DNA from: Apoderus coryli
Taxonomy: Eukaryota > Arthropoda > Insecta > Coleoptera > Attelabidae
Length of the DNA stretch: 64,000 nucleotides
Direction of reading: 5' to 3'
Assembly: GCA_911728435.2 (NCBI GenBank)
Contig: OU452209.1
Span: forward strand, 10,460,869 to 10,524,868
A program made the translations under genes and the position numbers. Of this stretch, positions 1 through 10,300 are shown one piece after another. The notes under the pieces were generated by a model. The model worked only from the letters and a program-made list of their open reading frames with translations. It did not search any database and was not told the DNA's origin. Positions within the stretch are counted from its first letter, which is position 1. Each line of letters begins with the position of its first letter.

Positions 1-109
1 TACGGATAAAAGATCACAATCTACACACAATAGAGAAGCTTTAATGACCTTGAAGCAGTACAAATGCTGGGTGAGCATTGAAATCCATCTCCTCTATCAT
101 GGAGCTTTT

Positions 110-162
110 TGTTGAAATAATGATGCCGGCACCTGCTAGACACCAGAAGACATTTTATTAAA
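110..162 (+). repeat. Partial copia-type LTR start (copy 1)
   Basis: The stretch starting TGTTGAAATAAT and reaching the CAGAAGACATT motif recurs, diverged, at 586-640, directly after a purine-rich tract that follows a copia RNase H remnant. The TG start and the position after that tract suggest both are starts of the same LTR. This copy may be the 5' LTR of an element that lost most of its interior, or a separate fragment. Confidence 0.4.
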
Positions 163-261
163 TACGTTAATTGTTAATATATGCAGGATGTTCGTAAAGT
201 AACGGAACGGGCCATTATTTTCAAAATGGTACAGTCGTACGTTCTACAACAGCCAGAATAA

Positions 262-564
262 ATGGCATTAGTAGATGCAACACAAGAAGCTCGTTGGCTC
301 AGAATGATGACTAATGAGTTAATTGAAAATTCAATAATATGGACGTATTGTGACAATCGAGTGCCATCGAATTGTCGAAGAGTTCATCGTACAACGCCAG
401 AACAAAACACACGTAATGTTTAACATCATTTCGTACGATAAGCAATAAAGAATGAGGAAATCGCTGTAATTAAAGGTCCTACTGATTTTTTAACAAAATC
501 GGTTTGTCGAGAAAAACATAAATGGTGTTGCGAACAAATGGCTTTACGAATATTTTCAAAATAA
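262..564 (+). pseudogene. Ty1/copia RNase H C-terminal remnant
   Basis: Translation from 262 gives a DATQEARWLRMMTNEL segment, then TYCDN, then HHFVR followed after a stop by AIKNEEIAVIKGPTDFLTKS and CREKHKWCCEQMAL. This order is the end of copia polyproteins: the ATQEA..WL block, the Y.CDN RNase H motif, the HHFVR segment and the D.LTK tail. At least two in-frame stops (after RNV and after HHFVR) break it and no upstream integrase or RT is present. It is a dead 3' fragment. A G-rich tract (581-585) and a putative LTR start (586) follow it, as expected for a polypurine tract. Confidence 0.65.
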
Positions 565-580
565 AAGTGCTTAATCCAGT

Positions 581-720
581 GGGGGTGTTGAAATAATAAT
601 GACGGCACTTGCTTCCTACCAGAAGACATTCTATTATGTCCTCATATGAGCTGCGCAAATTTAGTACTTTTATCACTTTTGAAGGGACAAAGTGCAGTAA
701 CTTTTGTTTAAGACACACTT
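581..720 (+). repeat. Putative copia polypurine tract and 3' LTR start
   Basis: GGGGG at 581-585 directly precedes TGTTGAAATAAT at 586, matching the 110-162 copy. The LTR end could not be located. Confidence 0.4.
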
Positions 721-1419
721 AACAGGGCATTAAATACCGTTTGTGTACTTCCGGCTTACTGCCTATTGCTTGGCAAACGAATCTGTGACAACGAAAGGAA
801 TGCGGACAAAAAAATCCTATATTGCCAAATTTAACTACAAAATATCACTAGTTCTCGAAAACAAGTAGTATTAACTTGAAAATCGATTTTTTACAATTAC
901 AAATAATAATAATAATAATGAAAAAAGCTCAACATTTTTAAGTGGTTGTTTGTTTTATTTCTATTTAATAACTAAAATTTTTACCACCGAATATTAAAAT
1001 AGGAAAAAGAAATTACGATAATGTGTAAAATCGACAATACCACGCGAAATAGGTGGTTAGAAGCCGCGTGAATGATCCTAATTGATGCGTAGACCCTCGC
1101 ACGTTTTGTCGCCATGCGGGTGTTCAAGTCGCAATTGGTGGAAACTGAGTTCTTCCCCGCAATTGTTGCCGCCCCTCGTTGTAATATTGAATCAGCCAGT
1201 GGCAGAGTGGTGTTATTATTTATACTTTTGTTGTCGTGTATGAGTTGCAATATTATCAAATATTATATCAAATTATTATTGTATATTTAGTGTTTTAAGT
1301 TCAAAACAAGTTTTTTTTGTTCAAAATTACAAAGTGTCCAAAAATCCTCAGAACAATAAATTTTTCAATACCGTTCTCGATATTTGATATTTCTAAAACT
1401 ATTAAGTCTCGTATATCAT
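721..1419. other. Unassigned non-coding DNA
   Basis: AT-rich sequence with a short AAT microsatellite near 902-918. A 92-codon minus-strand open frame (981-1259) resembles nothing recognised and is probably chance. Confidence 0.4.
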
Positions 1420-1423
1420 TTAA

Positions 1424-2958
1424 CCCATTAATTCCCAAGCTTGGAAAATCAAACAATTTCGGTGATTTTAGTTTATTTTATTATTAAACCTATGTCCAAA
1501 TAACTGTTTATCAAGTTAAAAAAAATACAAGTTTTTAGTTTTCTTACAAAAAAATGTTGCGTATACGCAACATTGGGATTTACGGTAAACAGATACTACT
1601 ACTACTTAGTGTGAAATATTTCAAAACAGTTTGTGTGAAGATGCACCTTACATTTAGCACACATGTATATTGTGTTGTTTTTACACTGTCGGCATCTTCT
1701 TCTTGCTTTGTTGTCTTTTGACCAATAGAGTTTTGTAGCTGGTAACGTATGGTATCCCGAAAAAAATGGGTATGCCGAAAAATCGCTTTAGGCTTGTTTT
1801 ATCAATATCAAATGAATGCCGATTATTGTCGTGAGCATATTTTCTTGTATAAGATATTATTTTTTCCCAAACTTCGTCACTGAAGTACAAGGAAAAAACT
1901 TCCAAAGGGCTTTTACCGCAAACTCTGTTTTCAATTTGTTCCAAGTTATTATTATCTTCATTATATGGTCCTGTTGTATATATTGGGGTCTCTTTTCTCC
2001 ACTTCGGTAGAGTTTTCTTCGACTTCATTTTTATATTTTTTTGCACATAGTTTTGCTTTTTTTGGAATTTGACGGTAAAGATTCATCATCTAAGGCTTCA
2101 GAAGTATCAGACAAATTTACGTGTATTTCGTAGGTCCCCGCAACATCTGGTAAATCTTCAACGTTCTCACATATATCTTCGTCAAGCTCCTCTTCGTCTG
2201 TAAGTGCATCTACGGGTGGCGGAATATATACTGCATCAACGGTATCAGTCTGCAGTAAATCCTCATCCTCCTCCAATGTAGCTAAAAGCTCAGCAGATGA
2301 CAAAGGCATTCTGTTTTTCTAAGACATCACTATAACCAAACAAATTATTTTAGACAAAAATTTAACAAACAGAACCATAATTATAACTTACTTCAAGTCA
2401 ATATTTTCCAGAGCTTCACTTTATATTTTATATATAATATAATTTTAAATCACAATAATTATAACTTAGTATCTTTGTTGACACTCACTAAGAAGAATCA
2501 CACACAAATAATGTAAGAAACAACATAAATGCTACCTAATTGTGGGTCAGCGAAGGGCGCGACATTATGGCGCCTTCTTACCGGAATTCCCAACGTTGCG
2601 TATACGCAACATTAGGAAAAATGATCCAATATGCAAAAACTATACATGTTTTCTAAAATATCATATAACGCCCTTTTTACTAAAGGTCATGGGAATCTAA
2701 ATCCATAATTTGAAATATCTCAGCCGTTTCTGTGTCAGACGAATAGATTGACGAATATATGAAATGATAAATCTCAAAATGTTCCGAGTTCATAAATTCG
2801 CACGAAATAAATATCTTGACTCTGTCGACTTATTTCTTAAAACGTAAAGTCTTTGTTCTATTTTGAAAAAATTGTAGCAACAAAAATGTATTACTGGCAC
2901 ATTGAAAAAAAAAATATTTAAAAAATGTTTCGTTTACGCAACGTTGGGGATTAATGGG
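1424..2958 (-). mobile_element. Non-autonomous piggyBac-family element with TTAA target duplication
   Basis: The element is bounded by TTAA on both sides (1420-1423 and 2959-2962). Its ends are inverted repeats: CCCATTAATTCCCAA at the left and TTGGGGATTAATGGG at the right. Subterminal copies of the perfect 16-nt palindrome GTTGCGTATACGCAAC occur at 1556-1571 and 2595-2610, with a diverged half near the right end. TTAA duplication and CCC..GGG ends are diagnostic of piggyBac. At about 1.5 kb it keeps only the N-terminal part of a transposase on the minus strand and lacks the catalytic DDD domain, so it would depend on transposase supplied from elsewhere. Confidence 0.85.
1681..2309 (-). pseudogene. 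piggyBac transposase, truncated N-terminal region
   Basis: The frame starting at 2309 encodes an acidic N-terminal segment beginning MPLSSAELLATLEEDED, rich in Asp/Glu, as in PGBD-type transposases. The overlapping frame 2046-1681 continues after a shift with PLEVFSLYFSDEVWEKIISYT and a following FGIPIFFGI segment. These match the start of the DDE_Tnp_1_7 region, where a P.D.F..FF.DE...I..ET pattern is usual. The reading frame ends before any catalytic aspartate. About 200 residues remain of the roughly 550-600 in a full transposase. It sits inside the TTAA-flanked element described at 1424-2958. Confidence 0.7.
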
Positions 2959-2962
2959 TTAA

Positions 2963-4139
2963 AAGGAACAAAAACATGCAATTTTAATGGCTAAAAAAAT
3001 CAGGCTAGTTCGGTTTAAAAAAAATCTCTTAGAACGCCTCCGTATATGTGCGAGTTAAACACAATAGAGTTAACTTACGCAAAACTTAAATTAAATATAT
3101 AAGAACCCGCAACACAACCGGAAATTTCAACCTAACTACATTAAAAGAAGTTTCTAATATCCAGTAATGATTGGAATAGTTTTTGCCGACATGTTAAAGA
3201 GTTGGAAGAAGAATTTCGGAGGAAATTGAGCACATTATAATAACTTTAGGACAAGATGGACGACAGCGAGACTGATGATGATGATGATGCTCAAGTTGAC
3301 GAAATCTAACAGATTGCCACCTTCTATAAAGTAATACTAATTATGATCGTTATATTTAATCGAAATATTTAAAACAGTTAATTATAGTTTCTAAACGTGA
3401 CTTAAAGCAACAAAAAGATCCATTAAGATTAAGTATTTTCGATAAGTTGTTTTAGAATGTTTTTATTTTTTATAAGAACAATTTATTTTCATTTTTGGTA
3501 TGCAAACTTTAGTACATATTTGAAATAAAATAAAGAAATAAATAAAATACTTCTTGGGTGTTATAGCTTAATAGCAGTAGGTGCTTTTACCAAACACGTG
3601 AAGAACTTTTCATTAATTTCAATTTTTTAGTAACACATAAATGTTTATTAATTATTACTAAACTTTTACAACGCACGCCGCTGGAAATTTTATGAATGAA
3701 ATCAGCCATGTTTTATTACAACTGCATTCCCCTTATCGACGCCGCGCTGTTACAGATCAATTTGCCAAACAATATAAGATTGTCACTATTTCTAAAATGT
3801 ATTTTTGGTTTCTGGACCGTCAGTAAATTTTTCTTTATTTAGCACTACTATAATTATATAATAATAGTTATTTTAAGTAAAGCACGTTTCAACTTGTATA
3901 ATATAAATCTCATACCTTTGCGATTTTATGAAGAAACATGCACCAATGAGGTTCAATTACTTCGACCATCATGTGATACTCCAAATTTTGAATACAATGT
4001 AACATTTTCTGGCGCAGTGCAAATGCTTCCCTATAGTGCAGAGCATCATGATGGTGGAATTTTTTAGCCACTACAAGAAAAATGAATTAAACTGTAACGC
4101 TTAACAGAACTGCTAACAATTTTAATTAAACTTAGGTCT
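2963..4139. other. AT-rich non-coding DNA with a possible TE C-terminal scrap
   Basis: No convincing gene. At about 3165-3308 (plus) two frames read FCRHVKELEEEF and an acidic tail MDDSETDDDDDAQVDEI before a stop. This resembles the C-terminal tail of some insect DDE-transposase proteins but is too short to assign. The remainder is A/T-rich. Confidence 0.3.
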
Positions 4140-4850
4140 TGTTTTTTTTCATTACATTACGCTGGTGTTGACCATTTCACTTACAAATTGCTTGACCAGT
4201 TTACCAGGGCTCCATTGGACCAATGTTGACGCCAACGCTTATGAGAATTACCCCGACTTATATGTGGCACTAGTATTCGATCGGTTAGCCCCAAGCATCT
4301 GACTTGATCCTGCGAACCGTTACTATTCAAGGTTGGCATAAGGTATATTGGCAAATCTAGCCTAATAATAGCACTGCGAGAGAGAGGGAGCCCCGCTAGG
4401 TAGTGCTGCAAGCGCCCTCTAGACTGGTGTTGACCTCGCAAGGGCAAACGATTAGTTTAGTAGGAGACCTCTGTTCTTCCATATAGATATCCCTTGAGAG
4501 CAGGCATGTAACGTGGCAAATCGCTTGAGGTGTCGGAATCAAATCCCCTGATTCTAGTATCCGAGACAATGGCATGTGCAGTGTAACCCAGCGGTCATGC
4601 AGCTGAGCAGGCGCTTAAGGTGTCGGAGACGTGGTTCATAACGGCCCTAGTATTAAGCGACTTGAGCCGGTGCCATCACAGAGGGCATATACTCTGTACA
4701 TTCGAGTTAAGTTGAGTCAGCCGATGGTCGAGGTTAACACTACACCGGCACTTGTCTGCGTTGGTGCGATAAGATGATAAACGCTGTAACAGATGCTAAG
4801 TCTGCGGTGGGTTAACGCGAGGCTTGAGACTAAACAACTAAGTTTATAAC
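4140..4850. other. GC-richer block of unknown origin
   Basis: This 0.7 kb is clearly richer in G+C than its surroundings. CTGGTGTTGACC occurs twice, near 4160 and near 4422, about 260 bp apart. An 88-codon minus-strand open frame (4181-4447) lies in it but encodes nothing recognised. It could be the untranslated part of a retroelement or a captured fragment; no function can be assigned. Confidence 0.3.
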
Positions 4851-5284
4851 ACTAATGGGTTATCCTACAAATTCCCCCAAAATCCTATACCAAAATTTAT
4901 CTCAATTGGTTGAAGCGTTTAGGCGCTATCGTGAAAGAATCCATCTAGAGACACATACAGAAAGACTTCCATCTGGAAAAGGTCTTAGTCGTCTTAGGGG
5001 ACTTCAAAATAGTTATATCCGTCTTTATCTCAAAAAATTTTTTTAGCGTGTCCACAATACTTTCCCTGGGCCGGGGTTTGAGGCTAGTAACGCATACACC
5101 AACGATTTCGCTTTGTACCACTTCACACCTCATTTGCCGTGTAGTTTCCTTAATCATTCTTTAAATCATGTATTACAGTCTACGTCTAGCACTGAGGAAA
5201 GCAGTGTATACAGTGTGGGTCGGGTGTAATCTATGCATTAAAATAATAAGAAAAAACTCAAATGTTGTTATCCAATCCAGCTGC

Positions 5285-6190
5285 TGAAGAATATCGTGAA
5301 CGATTTCCACATGAATGAACACCGAACAAAAAAGGCCTTCATCAAAGTTTTCAACAAAATCGCTTACAAGTGGCAATATAACATTCGAACGAACCATTCA
5401 AGAGGATTTAGAATAGAATATGTTGTAGATTTAGTGGAAGAAGATGCGACGACGAGCTCTCGAAGAACTGGAAATCAGTTGGGGATTCCCCAAAAAAAAG
5501 TGATCAATACGCTTACGAGCAATGCTTACCATGTACAGCGTGTACAAAATATTCAACCTGGAGACTGCCAAGCGTATGCAATTTTGTGAGATTTGTGGAT
5601 AATCAATGATCTTTTACCGCACATACTTTTTACTGACGAACCTACGTTCATCCGTGGCGGCATGAATAATACTCGAAACTCACATGTATGGTCGGACAAC
5701 AATCCTCACGCTATAGTCCAAAGTAAATTTCTACACAAATTCTCAGTAAAATCATCTTACAGGGGATCACTACTTACGTTTTTTAGAAAATTAATTCCAG
5801 GTACTACTGGACGATATTCGTTTAAACATCAGAATTGAAATGTATTATCAACACGACGGAGCGTCGGTCCATTTCGATCGTAGGGTTGAGCAACATTTGG
5901 ACGAAAGGTTTCCAGGACGTTGGATTAATCGCGGTGGTCCCATTAGTTGGCCACCTAGATCGCCAGACATCACCCCGGTGGACTACAATTTATGGGGTTG
6001 GTAAAAAACTGGAGCTTACAAGGTAAAAGTAGATACTAGGGATGCATTCGAAATGCTGCACTCAATAATAAAGAAAGAAACGAATCAATTAGAAGTTCAA
6101 CGCGCGCCCTTCGTAAACTTAAACGAAGCAGGAAATGTTTAGAAGTCAATGGCGGTATTTTTGAAAATTTACTAAACCAATGATTAATTT
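5285..6190 (+). pseudogene. IS630/Tc1-mariner-like transposase pseudogene (DUF4817-associated insect family)
   Basis: Successive frames encode, in order, a helix-turn-helix region (TSSRRTGNQLGIPQKKVINTL), the first catalytic region (HILFTDEPTFIRGGMNN then SHVWSDNNPHA), the second (MYYQHDGASVHFDRRV, equivalent to QHDGAPAHF) and the third (WPPRSPDITPVDYNLWGW). This matches the common arthropod transposase with the sequence order TDE, QHDGA.AHF, WPPRSPDLTPLDFFLWG. Several frameshifts and a stop after LWGW inactivate it. Other remnants of the same broad family lie at 21838-22083, 53430-53885, 54787-55461 and 62085-62430. Confidence 0.8.
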
Positions 6191-6351
6191 AAAAAAGTGT
6201 TAATGTTTGATATTTTGGTTTAACAATATTATTATTTTATTTAACGCTGTAACTTGAAAATAATTGAATATTGGTAAGATGTTGGTGGCGACATCTAGTG
6301 TGAGCAGCACGCAATATTCCCGGTGAATCAAAGTTCACAAACAATGGCCGG

Positions 6352-6765
6352 ACGAGAAGTAGGAACTTCATTATATCCTATTGCCAACACTAGATACGCC
6401 CGAATTCCCTGTCGGGAGGATTTATTACTGAATTGCTTGTTACATAATGTAACAAGACTTTAAGTTATGTTGGAGATTTGTTTCACACTACCATGCTTTC
6501 ACCAGACGGGCCGTTTCGTTGATCCACAGCTAGCACTAGCACGCTAGAATAAGCTCTTAGTAAATATTGGAAGTTGCCTGCCGATCACCACTGATAAGTT
6601 GTAGATCAACGAAACGGCCCGTCTGGTAGTGTGAAACAAACTTCCAACATAACTTAAAGGCTTGTTACATTATGTAACAAGCAATTGATTAATAAAGCCT
6701 CCCGCCAGGGAATTCGGGCGTATCTAGTGTTGGCAAAAGGATATAATGAAGTTCCTACTTCTCGT
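6352..6765. mobile_element. Foldback element with ~170-bp inverted arms
   Basis: The left arm starts ACGAGAAGTAGGAACTTCAT at 6352. The right arm ends with its reverse complement at 6765. Pairing continues through ACACTAGATACGCCCGAATTCCCTG, the CTTGTTACATAATGTAACAAG palindrome and CAGACGGGCCGTTTCGTTGA, with about 80 bp of unpaired centre (roughly 6524-6600). The arms differ by a few substitutions and a small insertion near 6492. No coding capacity. It is a foldback/MITE-type element; family unknown. Confidence 0.8.
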
Positions 6766-7119
6766 AAATATTTGTTTTTTTTCCAATTATATTTTAGCAT
6801 TTACTTATTTATTTGTTAATTACCTTTATTTGATTTCCACACTTGGCAAATCATTCTTTCAACATGTTTGCTGTAGAATAAATGCCGAAATATCATTTGG
6901 TAGCAAGCCAGCGACTTTTTGTTTAAAATCAGCGATAGAGGCCAATGAACTTCATAACTGAATGAGAACGATTCGATTAAAGATAGCTTCTTAACTTCTG
7001 TAGTATGATATTCTAAAAAACAAATATTATTAAATTATATTGCAAGGATCTAAAAGAATTAATGAACTATGTTTTTACTAAATTTAGATCATGAGAAAAT
7101 AAAAAGATTATAGTTGTAC

Positions 7120-7369
7120 CTTGTTCAGAATTCGTTTGTATACTGAGTATTTTAAACATTTGGAATTGTAAATTAAACGCCAACAATTCCGTCCGTAAAT
7201 CATCCTTGTAGGGATCATTAGTTGCACTTGATAATCGCAATGCCAAATCCATGAGAGATTCTAATCGACCTTGCACAACATCGGCTACATCCTTAGTTAA
7301 TTCCTTTTCACACAAGGTTAAAAACGTAACAATAAAATCACCTTGATCCAACAGAAAGTAATGCTTTAC
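7120..7369 (-). CDS. TUBGCP2: TUBGCP2 coding exon 10 (last in window)
   Basis: Acceptor TTTTTAG; donor AAG|GTACAA. 250 nt, ending in phase 1, so another exon must follow. It encodes VKHYFLLDQGDFIVTFLTLC, LRLSSATNDPYKDDLRTELL and KILSIQTNSEQ, matching the DQGDFF..F and DPFKDDLK blocks. The following WP.SLI....YQ..FRHLF exon was looked for and not seen before base 1. Confidence 0.93.
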
Positions 7370-10300
7370 CTAAAAATTGAATTCAACGTATTTGCTACAG
7401 CCATGAGATGAATGGAATATACACTACACCAGTGGTTCTCCACCTGGAGCATTAGGACTGCTCCGCGACTCATTATAGCCTCGTTAACCAGTAAGTGGAG
7501 ATAATATAGTGGACGGAAAGAGGCAATATGAGTTTCTAATTATAACACCAATAATTTAATTCCTCGCCTCGTCCGGGGCAGCGCTGTGTTAATTTGGTAG
7601 GATGTACCTCGCTTACAGTATGATCTAGAATGGACGTACGCGCGCCAGAATGTTGTAGAACAAACGACTATCCACTGGAAGTGTTCGAGAAAGAAGGCCA
7701 ACTATATATAATATATACGATTGGCCATCCACTTGGTAAAAGGGACATTTGGTAAAACGGACAGAACTCAGTTATGAAGTGAACAGTCAATAGTTGAGAA
7801 CAGTGTTGTGGCATATAAATAATAATGAAATAAATAGTAGACATAAATTGCACAAATAAATACAGTCATATTAGTGCATTAATGTTATTAGTTTGTTTAA
7901 GTGTTTAAGTAATGTATTTCTTCTGTATTTCCTCAGAGTTTCTTATAATATTGGCAAAAAATGCAATTATCATTATCTATAATCAATTATGTGCCCTGAA
8001 GAAAATTTAATCTCTTTACTATTGGTCAAAACGCGTTAAACAAGGTATTTTATTTAAAATTCAATATTAACTATTTTATATAAACTTACCGACCGTAACC
8101 GACCAATAAGATCTTTTTCCTTAATAACCAGATCCAAAAGAGTTTGACTAGCAAATTTGTACGCTTTTTCTATCGCTTCAATATAATGTTTCTCTTCAAT
8201 TTTATATTGAATGACTTGAACCTTATTCTTAACGGGTTTCCCTAAAAGAAACACACGGAAACTGCTTTCATTAATATTGTAATGAATATTTTAACATACA
8301 CAATTCGGCAAAAATGCAGACTACAAAAAGGAATATTAATTTTCGACAGTTTTAGCAAAAACATCTGTATGCTATTATAAATTTAGACGCACTGATGCCT
8401 GTTTGTGAATATAACCTAGCATAAATTGACGAATAGTTTGAAATCATAACTTACCACATTGTCTAATCACATTCAAATATTTCCCCGCCTTTAATATAAT
8501 ATCAGACACTGGTTCTAAAAATGTTGGAATTCTATCTCGACGTACAGAATATTTTTTATCCCAATAATCCGCTGAATAATCAACTGGCATATCTTCCTTT
8601 TGAATCACTTCGTTATCCTCAACGAGAAACTAAAAAGAAAAGACACTGCCATTGATTTCATGATGAGCCTCATCATCGACTGATGAAGAAGCAGGTGATG
8701 CGATTATATGACATTATTTTCAGCCAGAAGTAGCTGAAAATAATGAATGAAGATTCGGAGTAATAAATGAGTAAAACCCATTGTCAATGACACACATTTT
8801 AGGGAAAATTCTCCATGTGCGACTTATAATTCTCTGGCACTCGCCATGAATAAGAAATAAATTTATTATGTCAGCATTTGTATAAGTAGGATTAATATTA
8901 TCCATTTTTGAGACAATATTTGTTATGAATAAAATGGAATTAATACGTTGCCAAATATTTAATTGCAAATTCTCACTGACATTGACACACCACCATAGAA
9001 ACATAGTAGTACTTGATTAAACTTGGCCATCATGGCCAACTAACTAATGAATTATAAAACATGAAAGCGTTGATTGAAATATTTAATTTTACAACAGAAA
9101 AATTTTACACTGCCAATATCTCGAAAACTATAAATTTTTGAAACCTTTTAGACCTACCTAGAACCTTACAATTATTTTTAATGGTAAATTAGATAAAATT
9201 ATAAAAATTGGTACTTTTCATTTAAAAAATTGACTTTTTTTTAACTTAATTTGTATCAAACTTTTTAATCAAAACAACAAATGTTTTAAATAATTTCCAC
9301 AAAATTTATTACATAACACATGACAATCGAGGGGCCTGCAAGTAAAAGGGTTCAAGTCCACTTTTTGAAATAAATGCAAAATTCGCATGATACGGCGCCG
9401 AATTTTCTGATTTTTGAGCTGTGATTAACTTGATTGTTTGTGTTATATTCGTGGTTGGTGGATTCTGACTTTTGTTAGTGTGAACTGTGATAATCGTTAT
9501 TGTGATGTGGTGTCCCGTTGCAATAAAAACAACTAAATAGATAAGGAATGCCTACCTGTTTATCTTTATCTGAATAAAAATACGATAAGCGAACTTATAA
9601 ATAAACAGAAAACGTCGATACGGGGGTTAACATAAAAGTACAAATTTTGTCGTATTTGAGTACACGTCGAGTTATAATACTTACGACATGTCGCGTAAAC
9701 ATCCTTGTGGCGGATGTAAGGAGTTGATTCAGAAGAATCATTATAGCGTGAAGTGTGGTTCGACATGTGGAGCATGGTTCCATAGAAAATGCTCAAAAAT
9801 CTCGGACGATTTATTTAAAATGCTTGCGGATCCGAAATGGTCTGTGTCATGGTCTTGTGAGCCATGTGTGGAGGCTGAGATAAAAACTAAGCAGCGTTCA
9901 AGGCGAAGTGTAAACCTTCCTTCACTGTCTCATGACGGGGTGGAAATTTGTGCTCGTGGGTCTGGTTCTGGGGGATTGGCGAGTGACGGCTCCGGATTCA
10001 CGATTTCCGATATTATGGCCAAATTGACTGTAATTGAGAATTTGTACACGGACATTCATCACAAGTACGAGGAACAGATGAAGGTTAACGACGTTTTAAG
10101 GACAGAGTTGGCTTCTGTCAAGGCACAGTTGTCAGTGGCCATAGCTGGAGCCCGGGATACGGCTCCAGACGAGGGTGGTGATTTACTTTTGGAGCTTCAG
10201 AATCGCCAGGAACGTTCTAAGAATATTATGGTCTTTAATTTGGGCCAGACTGATAATGATTTGAGGGCGGTATCGGAGCTTTTCGAAGGATTGGTGGGAC

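Noticed and set aside
3268..3310. CTGATGATGATGATGATG followed by GACGAAATC looks like a hammerhead core
   Set aside because: It is a run of Asp codons in an acidic peptide tail; neither stem II nor stem I pairs.
8655..8705. Several TGATGA repeats near TUBGCP2 exon 8
   Set aside because: No GAAA after a hairpin; looks like simple GATGA-rich sequence.
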